From Istiophorus platypterus (lineage: Eukaryota > Chordata > Actinopteri > Istiophoriformes > Istiophoridae), in contig CM029126.1 in the NCBI GenBank assembly GCA_016859345.1, positions 7,309,527 to 7,373,526 of the forward strand: a stretch of DNA of 64,000 nucleotides, read 5' to 3'. Both the position numbers and the translations under genes were made by a program. Below the pieces are notes generated by a model, which had not been told where the DNA came from, did not search any database, and worked only from the letters and a program-made list of their open reading frames with translations. Below are positions 13,901-26,470 of this stretch, piece by piece. The number at the start of each line of letters is the position of its first letter. Positions within the stretch are counted from its first letter, which is position 1.

Positions 13901-14452
13901 GGCTGCACTGGCAGCCATACATACCTATGGGTCATACGCGCTGACCCGTCGCATTTCTCAGGACTGTAATGACTCTAAATGGCTAGCTGGCTGTCTTGTA
14001 AGATATCTTGCAATCACATTTATGAGAGAAACAGACCGAGAAAGACACTACGCTCTGACCTGTGCTTGCGGTGTTTCTTGACAACATATTATTTGGAAAG
14101 ATGACGCTGCAGAAGGGGACTGATTTAAAATTCAGATTCTAACAGATGCTTGTCTGTCCCTAGCAGTTGCCAGGTAACTAACAACTACCTAGCCAGTTAT
14201 CTAGGGATATCAGGCCCATGCCTTATCAAAAAGCCCAATCAACAGATGGGTTATGGTGGGATAGTTGTGGCGACCACTTGAGCCATGCTGGTAAGATGCA
14301 AGGGTTTCTTTCTTTAGAACCTGCTTGCAATGTGATTTTTGTGGTAAAACTTGGTTAAGCAAGAGGCCATGTTATTGGTTACTGTTTAAACTTTATTACT
14401 ACTTTTGATTGGTGTAGCTAGGTAGCTGTATAGGAAGATGTCATCCACAGTC

Positions 14453-14548
14453 GGATCTAGAGTTTGACCAATAAATCAGCCAGGTCGGTCGGCCGATATC
14501 AATTCATGCCAGATTTAACATGTCTGCAGATATGTCGGGCACCGGAAA
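14453..14548 (+). repeat. Diverged fragment of a 'cggccgatat' dispersed repeat
   Basis: It contains tagagtttgaccaataaatc, then ggtcggccgatatc and atgtcgggcacc. This resembles the start of a teleost repeat that I recall as opening with 'agagctcgaccgatatatcgg'. It is short and decayed. Confidence 0.4.
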
Positions 14549-16459
14549 GCTTAATTTCAACTGTAAAACATTCGGTTCAATATGTAGCTTGGTCACAGTT
14601 CTTATTAAAAAAAAAGATGTACATCGAGATTGGTTATGTCTCTGTTAAAAGTCTTAGTATCACTTAAAAAGCTGAAGGTGTTTGGCTGTTTCTTGATACA
14701 GTATAATTGGCCATCGACGAGCACAATCTCAGACCTATAGGAATTGTGTCGAATGGACAGTAATGCACTGGCGAGTTCATAAATTACTGGCGCATTCTTC
14801 TTTAAGTTAGAATCCGTATTAGAGATGCAGTTTGCAACTGTTGTGCCTCTCATTGTGACCTTAATCTGTAATAACATATTCACTGAATGATTGAATGATT
14901 ATATGTTTCTGCAGCCGGATGTCAGCAGGCCAGAAGCTATCATGTGTTGCCTGAAATTTCCAGAGATCTATTGATGTGCTAATGTTGCCATGATCCGTTC
15001 TAAAAGCTTATGCTCCCATTGTTTTTAATTGAAGATGATATTTTGGGGATTTACTAGATGTGTGTGGAGGCAGGGAGATGATTAGTCTGCTGCGTGTGTG
15101 AATGTGGCAGAGGATAAGGAAGTGGAGGGTTTATTGTCTGAGTATTGAAATTGGCTCTTTTCTGAGTTGGGATTTCATTAAAGTGAGAGAATAGGGCTGT
15201 CAAACGGTTCTGCCAAGGTGACTGATGTGTCCCTGCTACCTCAAAGGCAAAGAAAACGAATATATATAACTTTCCTCAACCTGCGTTCATAGCTAAGCAA
15301 AAATGCATCTTCCGTTTCAAATTGCTGGTGTCTGAAAGTGATAATAAATTAAAGGGCTGTTCCTCCAAAAGGTTATTCTCCTTATCTGTACATGTGGCGT
15401 CTGCAGGCCCAGTTATTAAATTAGAATTTAGGACGTCTGTTGGTTTTCTGTTCCTGCTAGTGGAAGGCAGGACTCTGCCGTTTTCTCCATTTTATTAAGT
15501 GCTTCTTTTATGATTTATGATTTGTGTAAGAACGGTAAGGCATCGCCATTGGTTTGTTGTTTCTGTTCAGAAAACAGGCAGCAATCATTTTTTTAATTTG
15601 GAAAATAATGAATTCAAGCAAAAAATGATCTCATTTCTCATTAATTTTATCTCATAGCCCTGCATCATGACGATCAAAATAAGAAACAACACAAACTTTT
15701 GGTATGCAAATTGAGCCTTATCAACTAAAATTTGATAAATATAGTGGTTCCATTGCGTTTTCTGTGGAAATGACATTTTTGGGGGGAAACATGCAAGACT
15801 AACTCATCACTGACAACATTTGGTATCCAAATATTTTTTCACTCCTGAGAAGTCAGAAATTTAAGATGAAAGCAGCGTGAGGCCAATATACTCATGACAT
15901 CTTCGAGTTCAAAGGCTTTCCTCTATGTTTGAAGAGTCATATGGGAAAAGGAAGGTGTTTGAGAGCTACCAGACTGTATAGGAGGGGTACAGTAGAGTTT
16001 GAGTTTGAAACATGGTCTGAAGCTCTGCCGGAGAGATAAGCCATTAGGTAATGGGTTTTCTTAACATTTCTCTCAAAGAAAGTTATGACTCATTATTATT
16101 GCTTTACTTTACAAGTTTTCCATCGGTGCTATTTCTGTCAGACAGTGTGAACTGTTGCAATTAAATTGATATTATCTGCCGCTCAAAACTTGATGGTGGA
16201 AGTCTGGAAAAAGACTCGGTGTCAATAAGACAAAAAATTCCTATATGCTAATGCTGGCAGCAAAAGTCATGACAATGTTTAGCTATCTTCAATTTAGAGC
16301 TTTATTGTTCCCAATGATGAAATTCACCGATACTAAACTGATACCACAATGAAACAATAAGATAATAGATGATATTACATGTAAAAATTGTATATACAAA
16401 ATACAGGAAAAGGTCCTTTATAAAAACAAGTATCAGAAGGAATGAGGTCTGCCACTTGA

Positions 16460-16803
16460 TTAATTTGACAATTAGTTTCTTGATTAATCCATTAATGGTT
16501 TAGTCTATAAAATGTCAGAAAATAGGGACAAAAGCCCCTCACAATTTCCTAGATCCAAAGGTGACAACTTGAACATGCCTGTTTGGACCAACCTATCATC
16601 TTAGACCCAGAAATGTTCAGTTAACTGTCATATAAGACCAAAAAGCAGCAGATCCTTTCAGTTAAGATGCTGGAAACAACATATATTTTACATTTTTTCT
16701 TGAAAAATGCATAAAAAGGATCAACTGATTAACAAAGTAGTTGCCAAATTAATTTATTCGAATCAACTAATGGGTTAATCGACTAACTATTGCAACTGTA
16801 ATA
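16460..16803 (+). repeat. Near-complete dispersed repeat, 'tctataaaatgtcaga' family
   Basis: This is the best copy in the window. It starts with taatccattaatggtttagt and tctataaaatgtcagaaaat, continues through caatttcctagatccaaagg and a ggtgacaactt core, and ends with a run of ttaatcgactaac motifs and gcaactgtaa. The order of blocks matches the copies at 16965-17215 and 25858-26160. It is non-coding. The type (SINE-like or MITE-like) cannot be decided from this window alone. Confidence 0.75.
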
Positions 16804-16964
16804 AAGAGTTAACATGAAGTCCAAGGTTGTGCAGGGGACCAAGAGGCAGTTTATGGTATATTTGAATCAAGTGTATTCATTACATGCGGAATGATGGAAA
16901 ATTTTAACCTTTTCATAATAAGTTGATCTTCTTATTATTTTTGGTTATTTCTGTAGCCTATTAA

Positions 16965-17215
16965 AGGTCAAAAAGTAGTGAAAAAATGACCATCAGACAT
17001 TTGCAGAGGCCAAAGAGATTTATTCAAATTGTTTCATTTATCCAACCACCTGTACGAAACCCAAATATATTTAATTTATTATCATATATGACAAAGACAG
17101 AGAATCCCTGAGAATCCTCAGAATTGAGAAGCTGGAACCAGCAAATATTTGGCATTTTTGCTCATAAAATGTTTAATCAGTCATCAAAATAGCTGACAGT
17201 TAATTTTCTAGCGAC
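16965..17215 (+). repeat. Dispersed repeat, 'tctataaaatgtcaga' family (second copy)
   Basis: It contains gtcaaaaagtagtgaaaaaatg, then gagaagctggaaccagcaaa, tttggcatttttgctcataa and tcaaaatagctgacagttaa in the order typical of the family. It lies about 160 bp after another copy in the same orientation. Confidence 0.7.
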
Positions 17216-20200
17216 TATTTGTATTAGTGCTGTCAAATTCCTACAAGAGGCAATGATCTGAATTTGCTGAGAGGAATCCTGCTTTCTTTGTGATTTACTG
17301 GCTAAGAATAGTTTGACTAGGATGGCTGCTGCTCCTCAACTGTTTTATTGATCACCTTGTAAGTGTTGCTCAGTTGATTCCTGGTCAGTCATATGAATTC
17401 CACTACCAACAAATCATTGAGAAAGGTCAGGAGTGATTCTCTTGCTCTCTTCCTGCAGCAGTAGCGGGTGAACCGGTCAGCTGTCGGAAGAGTTTCTCTT
17501 ACCTAATGTACCAGTGCTGCAGACTTGCAAAATGTCATGATGGTCAGCTCACCGTAGTAAAATGCTGCCCGACACTCTTCACTGGTGCCAAGTAGATTGT
17601 GTGTTTTTTTTATTTATTTTTTGCTCACGGAAGTAGATTTTACCTCAGGCTGACACACCCTGTGCTCCGATCAGTGTTTTCACTGAAATGACAAAGCACA
17701 CAGTTTTCATTTGCACATGGAGATGGTTGGCTGGTTTTTCCTATCAGTTTGCAGGCTCAAGAAGAAATTAATCTGAAAGTGACAGACAACCGCCAGGTTG
17801 ATGCTATAAAAAATAGGTCATTTGTCTCCATCAGAAATGAGCTGCTTATGTAAAAATCCAGCTCTCTCATCTTACCTTGATAAATCTATTAATTGTGCTC
17901 CCTTTTTTCCCTCCCTGGTGGATTGGAGCTAGACCTGATCTACTTGTCTTAACTTCGTCTCAAAATAACTTCTGGTGAAACTCTTCCTCCAGTTTCTGGA
18001 GCCAGTAAAAACACCTGCAGTGGCGTTGTTTGATGCCTCCTACAGGGGGGCATTGTGTGTTAATTCCTGATAAGCATGGTCATTGTGAACCTCACAAGAC
18101 ACATTGTGGTTCCTAGTTTCTTGCAGACAAATGACTTCCCACCCCTCTGTATGTCTTTCTTTCACTACCCTTCCCCTCGTTCCTCCGCCTTCTTCTATAC
18201 TGTTTGAAATGCTACTGTAAAAGTTCTTTAACGGGTTGTATTTACTTTCACTAAGCCTGTATATTCTGCAACATCCCTACAATGTCATTACTGGAGGAGA
18301 GAGCTGCTGCCTGCAGGAAGACTGAGAAAGGACAGAAGGTTAGGTCTTTTCTGTAGAGTTTTGGGTTTGCACAGATGTGTTGTTAAAGTTCATGTTACTC
18401 CGCTGAGTTTAGAGACCACCTGGCACTCCCCCTCTTTAGATTCCATCAACTTTCCTGGCAGGGTCTATTGATTGGGCCGGCCTAGTGATCCTGGGAAAGT
18501 GAAAGGATGGAAAACTGTTTGACTGGAGCTTTGAGAGTTCTTGTGCAGACAAGCAAGGCTTTGGAAAGTAAAGAGCTGATGACTTGAAGGAAAGAGCAGC
18601 TCGGGTAAAACAAGTGTTAAACCAGTGTTAAAGTCAAGTTGTCAGTCTAAATAGTGCCTGCTGTTGAGGCTCAGTGAATGCAGGCATTTACTTCGCTGCG
18701 AGTGGCATGAGTAGCTAAAAATTATAAAACAAATTTGTGAATTCTACATTATTTCTTAATGGTTTCGTAACTTTATTTTTACTTATTTAATGAGAACATT
18801 TAATACTTGTTTGAAACTGCTGTTAATCTTAGCCGGCAGCAGCCACCATAGCTCTATGCTTAAACCTGCACTCAGTGATTGATTAAATACCAACTGACAG
18901 ACTGTCACCTTTATAAAGTTGTCATAGTGAATATGTTGCCTTATCAAATATACAGCAGGCACAGAGCAATATTGGAATTGAATCAAAGTCATGCATCTGG
19001 CCCACCCTGTGAATGTACACCCAATATTCATTCTCCTTTTTAGCTCTGTCTTACTCTCCGCCTACTCTCTCGGGAGTAGGTGGAGCTAATGAACTAGAGA
19101 CACAGTGAACAAAAACTATAAGATTGTGGGTCGTAAAAGCAGATCAATGAGCTGGAAGATGCTGAGGGGAAATGCAGAGTTGGAGGCTAATTTTCCGCAG
19201 GTTTATCACTACAATTGACTCGTTTTCCATTTCCATATATTCCATCATTTCATCCGTTATTGATATTAAAAGAAATCATTGGAGCAATCACTGTGGTAAT
19301 TTCTCGAGCTGTCATTCCTTTGATGGTCATTAGTCGCTGCCTCAAAAAATTTCAGAACATCAAACAGAAACCCTTTCGGAAACAGTTTTTTTTTTTTTTT
19401 TTTCCATTCCAGACTTTGGACCCAATCACGAACATTTCACAGGCAGTGCTGCGTGTTGTCCATCAGCTGGTCTGTTGCTCTCACTGTTGGACCATCTCAC
19501 AGCACACACATCCTTTCGTCTGTTGAACCTGTTAATATGTTGCTGTCTTACCAACATGCCTCTTTCCCAGCTGGCTGCCTTTACAACGGCTGGCAGACTT
19601 CCACACTTTGGGCTGCTTTTGCACTCGTGAGTTTTAAAGCTGACACTGAGGGGCAGAGAGTCGCCCCGGGGTTGACACACCCAGAGTGGTTAGCCCAGAC
19701 TGATCCCACCTACTAGCAGGGGGAGTTCGTGAGAAACACACCGAAAAGGTGCATGGGAAGCTGACTTGACGGTTACTGCGCCTTAAAATGGTGATGTACA
19801 GTATGTGCCGTGAAGCTAACACATTGGGAATAAGTCTCTGCATCATTTCACACAAGTCCTGAAATGTTAAATAGGATTCCGATTTTAAGTTCCTTGAGGG
19901 TAGTTTTAAAGCCATAGTTATGTCTTTTCACAGCTTTACTGTCCCCCTTTTTTCCTCCTCATTGCTCATCATCAGCAGTCTCTACGTTACGTTAATACGT
20001 TAATACTCCGGGTCCACCTCCCGAACAATTCAAGACCCAAGTCCAGACGATTTAATTGGCTCCTTGTGGTGATCCCCTCTCTCTTGGCATGAATCTTTCA
20101 TGGTGCTTTGGTACTCGCAACCCTGCCACCCGGACACACTCAGGAGACGACTTGGCACTGGCCACGTATCTCTGCTAATGATTTTGAGAAAGCCGTGAGG

Positions 20201-20514
20201 ACACCTGCCAGAGAGAGAGAGAGAGAGACGCAGGCAAACGCGTTGGTGCGTGTTTTTTAACAAACAACCGGGGGAATTTACATTGGGAAAACTAGCATCG
20301 ATTTGGAAGTGATTAGACTAGAAGTTTTATATGTAATCAGTCAGACTTAAGTTACTGTATAAAATCCATACCATTTAAAAAAAATGCACATAAGAAAGTC
20401 ACATGGGGTAAAACCCTACGGAGGCTGATTCTCAAGCTGTTATCTGCAAAAACTGAAGCTGGGAAGCTCACAGCTCAGTGCGTCTGCATCAGTTGTAACA
20501 ATGAATTTCTCAAA

Positions 20515-20763
20515 TTATGTGTCTTGCCGGTGGATGTAAGTATTTTTTGAGTGTCCCCAGGCTATGCTGACTCAATTCTTCTTAATTAAAAGGACTATAA
20601 GGACATGTTCTAATCTAAAATCTGTTTGTGATTTTTTTGCTTATGTGTCTTGCCGGTGGATGTAAGTATTTTTTGAGTGTCCCCAGGCTATGCTGACTCA
20701 ATTCTTCTTAATTAAAAGGACTATAAGGACATGTTCTAATCGGAAATCTGTTGTGATTTTGCT
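20515..20763 (+). repeat. 126-bp tandem duplication (two copies)
   Basis: Copy 1 is 20515-20640 and copy 2 is 20641 to about 20763. Both start ttatgtgtcttgccggtgga and carry tgtccccaggctatgctgac. They are almost identical apart from a few substitutions after catgttctaat and length differences in T runs near the end. The close match points to a recent duplication. Confidence 0.95.
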
Positions 20764-22178
20764 GTGCACTTTGTGATTTTTTTTTTTGGGACAGAGACCC
20801 TTTTGTTCAAGACATCAGCTAGTATATTTGCAACACATTTTCTGAACTGCTTACAGTATAATTCACTAATTAAAAGTTATGATCCACTGATCTTGATCCC
20901 AGACATTCATTAATTCCATGCTTGAATGACCTGCGGCTCCGTGCTGTCCGGCTGTCCAACTCTGGCTGTTGTTCTGGGGACATGCTTGTAATTGACCACA
21001 GTGTTGTGCTGACTCAGGATGAGACCTCACTGGCCTCCGGAGACCTACAAGGCTCTGTCACCGCTCACCAAAAAATGTGGTTTTAATAGGCAGGAAACAA
21101 CTGTGCTCATGAAGAGGCCTGATACTGGAATAAGGACGAAGTGTGTGTGTGTGTGTGTTGGAGGGGGGGTGTCTTAAGGTGGGAAGTTCAGGGGAAAACA
21201 GTGGGGGAAAGCTGATTCTGTGTTTTCTCTGCCAAAGGTCCCCTCAGTTTCAGGTGATGACTAAGCACCTTGTTAATGCAGCGATGTCACGGGGCTGCCA
21301 TGCCGGGGCGCAGGGTTGATTTATTATTTGTGGTCCGCCCGAAGCCGCCTCAGAATAAAGGGATGCCGCACCAGTGGAACCAATATTAACAGCAGCATTA
21401 CGAAACATGCAGGGCAGGAAAGTGTCGAGGGCATCCATGTGTGCTTTATGCACATTGAGAAGATTCTTGTTCACATGGTATGAAATGATCCACGTTGTTT
21501 AAACTAAGAGAGAAGCACTGTGGTCAGCATTGTTTCTGCCGAGTTCTGTCTCTGTTTTGAGAAGGACGACAATATTCTACAGTGAGATATTCTTGTTTTT
21601 ATATGTGTTTTTTCTCCTCCATTTGTTGTTATGGATTGTAGCTATCTGCCATGTGTTATACTATCGCACGGTCTGGATCGGTGGATGTGTACTCTTCCGT
21701 ATTGCGAATATTTGTTATATTTTTAAAAATGAATTTGGTAAGATGCATTATTTTATTCTAGCTTAAGGTTGCTTAGGCATATTTTCCCTGTTTAAATTAA
21801 TCACCCAAGTCTCAGTTTAAGAGCAATTAAGGGCTGCGTGGCTGACAGAGAGCATTGTAAAATACTTATAAAACTCACTGATAGATGGCAGATCTATTCA
21901 TTCAACCCTGTCATCAGATGTAAAGTGAATGTTTACAAGTTTGCAGCGTAGTAATGATTAATGCTAGTGGTTTCCTTATATAGCTTCCTTGCTGTGTTGT
22001 AGTTGACTTGCTTCAGACAGGGAAGAACCTCACGGGCTCACGTGATCCTCATTTTTTGTGGGGCTTTTTCTCCAAACTTGTGCAATAAATTTTAACCTGT
22101 CAAAGCTGTGATCGATTAGTTTTTATTACCAGCCGCGACAGCATGACTAGTGTTGTTTTCACCTGGTGAGTCTCTGCA

Positions 22179-22180
<2 letters not shown>

Positions 22181-22237
<57 letters not shown>
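22181..22237 (+). repeat. GT microsatellite (long)
   Basis: Roughly 27 uninterrupted gt units ending in gcgcgca. The cysteine/valine runs in open frames here are artefacts of it. Confidence 0.97.
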
Positions 22238-22240
<3 letters not shown>

Positions 22241-23224
22241 GAAAATGTGGTCATGGAGACGCCCACTCTATCAGGGACTACCACAGAGGCCTTGGACATA
22301 TTTTGTCACCAGGGTGGCATCACAAGTGTAAAAGATACGGTTTCAAGTCTTTACAGGTTTTTAGTTGAGATCAAAATTCGACAATCGGCATGATAATAAT
22401 GTAGCAATGGTTACTGAGTCCTCGTGTGATAATGACGTAAAGGTTACTGAGAACTCTGGGTTCGGAACATCAGCATGCCAGAGGGGTATCGCAGCTGGTG
22501 AGATCCCATTGCAGGATGTTCTCTAGTTTAATCTTATCTCCACTTATGAGATGCAGCGTGTTCACATGCAGGAGCTGCATTTAGCTCTTTCCATGGGTTT
22601 TGGATGATTTAGTCATAAGGGTGGAAGCATGGAAACTTACTGTATGGAGAGGGGGATGCTCCTGGTCTCTTTCCGCATGCTGTTTGATGAATGCCATCTT
22701 CTGAAGTTCTAGACGGAACCAAAAGTTTGTACATTTTCAACATGGATGGTCCCGGTGGGAGTCATACTCTTGACTGTGGAAGTCTATTGCCATGCTGTCT
22801 GGACTATGAGCTGTCCTCGGTCCCTTTTTTAAGGCTGTAACACAAGTCTGGAATATTTCCAGAGAGTTTAATTTCATAATGTCATTTAATATCTGTTTTA
22901 TTTCATATCTCTTTCAGCTCTCTTTCTTTTTTTGCCACAAAAAAAATCTCCAGTTTCATTGTTTAATAACAAACCATGTCTCAGGCTTTCTGCCAAGTGG
23001 GACTGGGTGAACAGCATTTTTCTTGGTTTGGAAGCAGCTTAATTTTGCCAGCTGCAGTAAATTCCCTATCTTTGACAGCAGGTGTAGGGTTACATAATGT
23101 TGAGAATGTGTGATCTTAATGATTTCTGTCTTTTTTGCTGTTAGCACATTTAGATGGTCCAACGCTGCCAACTTCAGGACCTCTGCGATTTCCACTCTTC
23201 TTTTTGGTATAATTAGGAGGTTGG

Positions 23225-23228
<4 letters not shown>

Positions 23229-23261
<33 letters not shown>
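23229..23261 (+). repeat. AT microsatellite
   Basis: About 16 uninterrupted at/ta units; self-complementary. Confidence 0.95.
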
Positions 23262-23263
<2 letters not shown>

Positions 23264-24358
23264 AAGAATTTTGCATAATGTGTAAAAACATACAGGACCT
23301 GTACAATACACACATCTGATATGTATCTTTCCTGGGTAAAGCATTTTCTATCATTATATGAGAAATGTATTGTGCTGTGAGTTCCAACAGCAGAGGTGCT
23401 TTGAAGGAATCCACACAGCTACAGATCGCGGTGAAATCAGGGGGGATGAGGACTGTTGTTGTGCCTTAAGCATGAAGATCAGCTCTAATTAGTCATCCAA
23501 AATAAGCTACAAATTGTGCAGCTCACCAGTTAATCTCTGTATATCTACCTCTCCTGGCCCACATGGGGGCCACTGAGTCTAAACCCAGCTGTCAGTGCCT
23601 TGTTTACAGTGGAGCAGGGTAGTGATGGTGCTCTCACTTCAGCCCACATTGCTAATAAGCTATAACCACGGTGAATATGAATTCTCATGGCAGCCTATGA
23701 CAGCAAAACAAATCTGAACTTCATTAATTCAGTTATTTTCAGCTATTTTCAAATATATTCATCACTTAACCGAAGATTAAAAGTAGGCCTTGGTACAACC
23801 TCTAACATATTTAATAATAATCAAGGCACATAGCCTCAGCTTTATCAAAATTACATCCCCAATGTTACAGTATGAAAAAGTTAATAAAAGCTTTGCATGA
23901 AAAGAGTATCCTGATGGATTGTTGTTTAGCTTATCATTTGTTAGGAATCTCTACCAATGCAACTGTGAAAAATTATTTTGTTCTTTGGATGCCCACAACA
24001 TTTTTTTCAGTGGAGGAGTGCGAGTTGTGCACAAACATAAACCAGCCAACTCAGACATCACCTGCACGGAATATAAAGCCAGTGGGAGCGAAGAATTGCC
24101 CCCCCCCCCGGCCTGGGCGGGACTTAATTGCACTCTTTCTCTATGGGGGAAAATCCCCCGTGCTTATGGATATGGCAGTAATTTCATTTTGTTTGCAGTT
24201 ACTGTCGATTGCCGTTGGTCAGATTATTAAAATATTAGCACAGCCCCACCATTCAGAAGACTTATCGCTTCATCTAAACTCCAGCTTCAGACCTCTCCCT
24301 GCAGCAACATCTCATTATACAGTCTCTTCCTCTCTAACAGTGCTTTTGGTTTAGTTGC

Positions 24359-24913
24359 TTGTTATCTTTTTTTCTTTCTTTCTTTTTTTTTTTTTTTACA
24401 TCATTGCCCCAGAGAAACCTTAGTTCAGATTGTCTCTGCTGTGTGCCAGATGGTTCCTTGCCTCTGCCTCATCGTTTGAAACCGTTAAACATGGACCTTG
24501 TTGGAGAAGTCTCCTTCTTGCAGCGACAAGTAAAACGAGCTTCTAAAGACCCTCTAGTGGCTGTGCTGCCTGTTTCTGTATATCCAAATCAACCAACGTT
24601 TTTAATCTACATAGCGGGCCCCTCCCGGCCAATCGGTGATTATGCACCTTTGGCGAGGTTCCGTTGGTGGCAGTGGGAGATATCAGATGTCTGTCCGATG
24701 GTGCCGAGAAACACAAAGAACGGTGGACAATGGGGCCTTACTTTTGCTCCGAACAATGCAGAGGAAACCCTGCGGACCACCTCCATGTTTGTGCTGGCTA
24801 GGATAGAGAGGCCCGGCATTGAGATGATCGTACCCTCTTGTGGTGTCATTTCTTCTGTGATTGTTCCGACCCACACCGGCAACATGATAGATGGCCAAAT
24901 TATAGCCGAGTAG
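24359..24913 (+). other. Unexplained 184-codon open frame behind a strong-looking 3' splice site
   Basis: This is the longest open frame in the window. A long pyrimidine tract (about 24368-24397) leads to ccccag at 24407-24412, a convincing-looking acceptor. From 24413 the frame is open for 166 codons to TAG at 24911, starting RNLSSDCLCC. It is in phase 0, the phase in which exon 29032-29128 is entered, so an exon here could splice from the upstream mannosidase exon and end the protein early. An internal ATG at 24491 has a good initiation context (A at -3, G at +4) and would give 140 residues, including LVGEVSFLQRQVKRASKD and RFRWWQWEI. I recognise no domain. There is no AATAAA shortly after the stop. 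Frames are also open on the minus strand here (24640-24885, 24683-24967), which argues that base composition alone may explain it. Its status as a gene is doubtful. Confidence 0.2.
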
Positions 24914-25585
24914 AAGTCTTTTTTTTCTTTTTACCCCTTTCAGAGAGTAGACGTGGATATCTTTCATTTACAGGTCTGTGCGATATACAGTAGGTAGAGC
25001 TGAGGCGACATTTCAAAACTTGCACCCTTGAAAATAGTTTAGTAAAAACTCATGTGGTATATATTTTTTTTATAGTAGGAAAAGGAAAATTAATATTGTG
25101 TCAGTTTCAGGATTTTCTCAGCTCTTCCTGTATTAATGTTAGATATGATGAAAATTGTGATGTTGGGATTTCTTGTAACAACTTGTTTTATTTTTATGAT
25201 CTGGTTGATGTTGTGTGGCCAGCAGTGCATGAGTTCTGACCTACACTCTTGGTATTGGCATGTTGTGCCTTTGGTCAATCCCTGATCACTGGCTCTGTGG
25301 TCAGTTATTGATCTCCTCTGCCCAACAACCAGCCAATTAGTTTAACCAAACAACAGTCCAGTATCCTGTCAGATCAGGTCTGCATCTGCTTTTTATGCCC
25401 CTGGAAACAAATCATTCATGCGTTTGCTTTCTTGGAGAAGCAGCGTTAGGGGCTGGCATGCTCAGTTACGGCTGCAAGTATCGATTGGCGCTGTGTTTGC
25501 CGCGGAGATGGGTCGTTACGCCAACATTCCTACAGCTGTTTGACCCAAGTCCACCCACACTCTGACCCCTCTGCAGCCCACCACA

Positions 25586-25597
25586 GTGTGTGTTTGT

Positions 25598-25630
<33 letters not shown>

Positions 25631-25639
25631 GGGGGGGGG
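25586..25639 (+). repeat. GT microsatellite followed by poly(G)
   Basis: Imperfect gt tract with ttt and ta interruptions, passing directly into a run of G. Confidence 0.95.
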
Positions 25640-25857
25640 CATACAATGCCAGATAACTGATTCCCTCCAGTGGAGTGGAAGATCTTCAATGTGTCTTGGA
25701 AGGAAGCGGAGCCAAGTGTTCTTATGGAGTGTGAGTTTGATCGTGTCTACATTTTGGCATGAAAACAAAGCTTTTACTTATAGGCCAGGGTAATCCATTT
25801 GTCATGATATTCTGTTTGACAACGTGTCATGAGCGAGAACTAATCAAGCCGAATATT

Positions 25858-26160
25858 TCTTAATAAAATGTCATAAAATAGTAAGAAATGCCTGTCAAAA
25901 TTTTATATAAGCCCAAGGCGACATCTTAAAAATGCTTTTTTTGTCTGATCAACTAGTTAAAACATAAAGATTTTGCAATTTACCCTAAATACAGAAAATT
26001 GTCACATTCAAGAAGCTGGATCCAGTCATTGTTCAGCATTTTCCTGTGAATAAGGCCACAAGTTATTATTTCATTAGCAATTTTTGGGTCAATTAATTTG
26101 TTGTGTTTTTTATTAACTGATTGATTAATTGACTAATTGTTTCAGTTCAGTACTCTACCA
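25858..26160 (+). repeat. Dispersed repeat, 'tctataaaatgtcaga' family (third copy)
   Basis: It contains aataaaatgtcataaaatag, cccaaggcgacatctt, caagaagctggatccag and a terminal gattaattgactaattgttt. It forms an inverted pair with the minus-strand copy that begins about 140 bp later. Confidence 0.7.
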
Positions 26161-26302
26161 GCACTACAATTTGTTGAAAAACTGATATACACTGAGGTAC
26201 TGGCTTTACTTTGAAATTGAACACCTGTGTGGTTAAATACTTTTACATTTCTATTAAGAGTCAAGAGTCAAAGCCAATTTGTTCATGAAAGAAGATGTAA
26301 GT

Positions 26303-26470
26303 TAACTGAAAAAAATTTTAATTGATGATTCAATGAATTAAACGTGAAACATTCACTAGTTTCAGCTTTTCAAATGTCACAATTAGCTTTTTTAAATCAT
26401 TGTGAACTTATTACTTTTGGTCTTTAGAAAACAAGCAAATTGGAAGATGTCACCTTGGCATCTGGGAAAT
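26303..26470 (-). repeat. Dispersed repeat, 'tctataaaatgtcaga' family (inverted copy)
   Basis: Read on the minus strand it gives gccaaggtgacatctt, then a gcttgttttc block, aaaagctgaaactagtgaat and a tail resembling the family's 3' end. It faces the + copy at 25858-26160. Confidence 0.6.
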
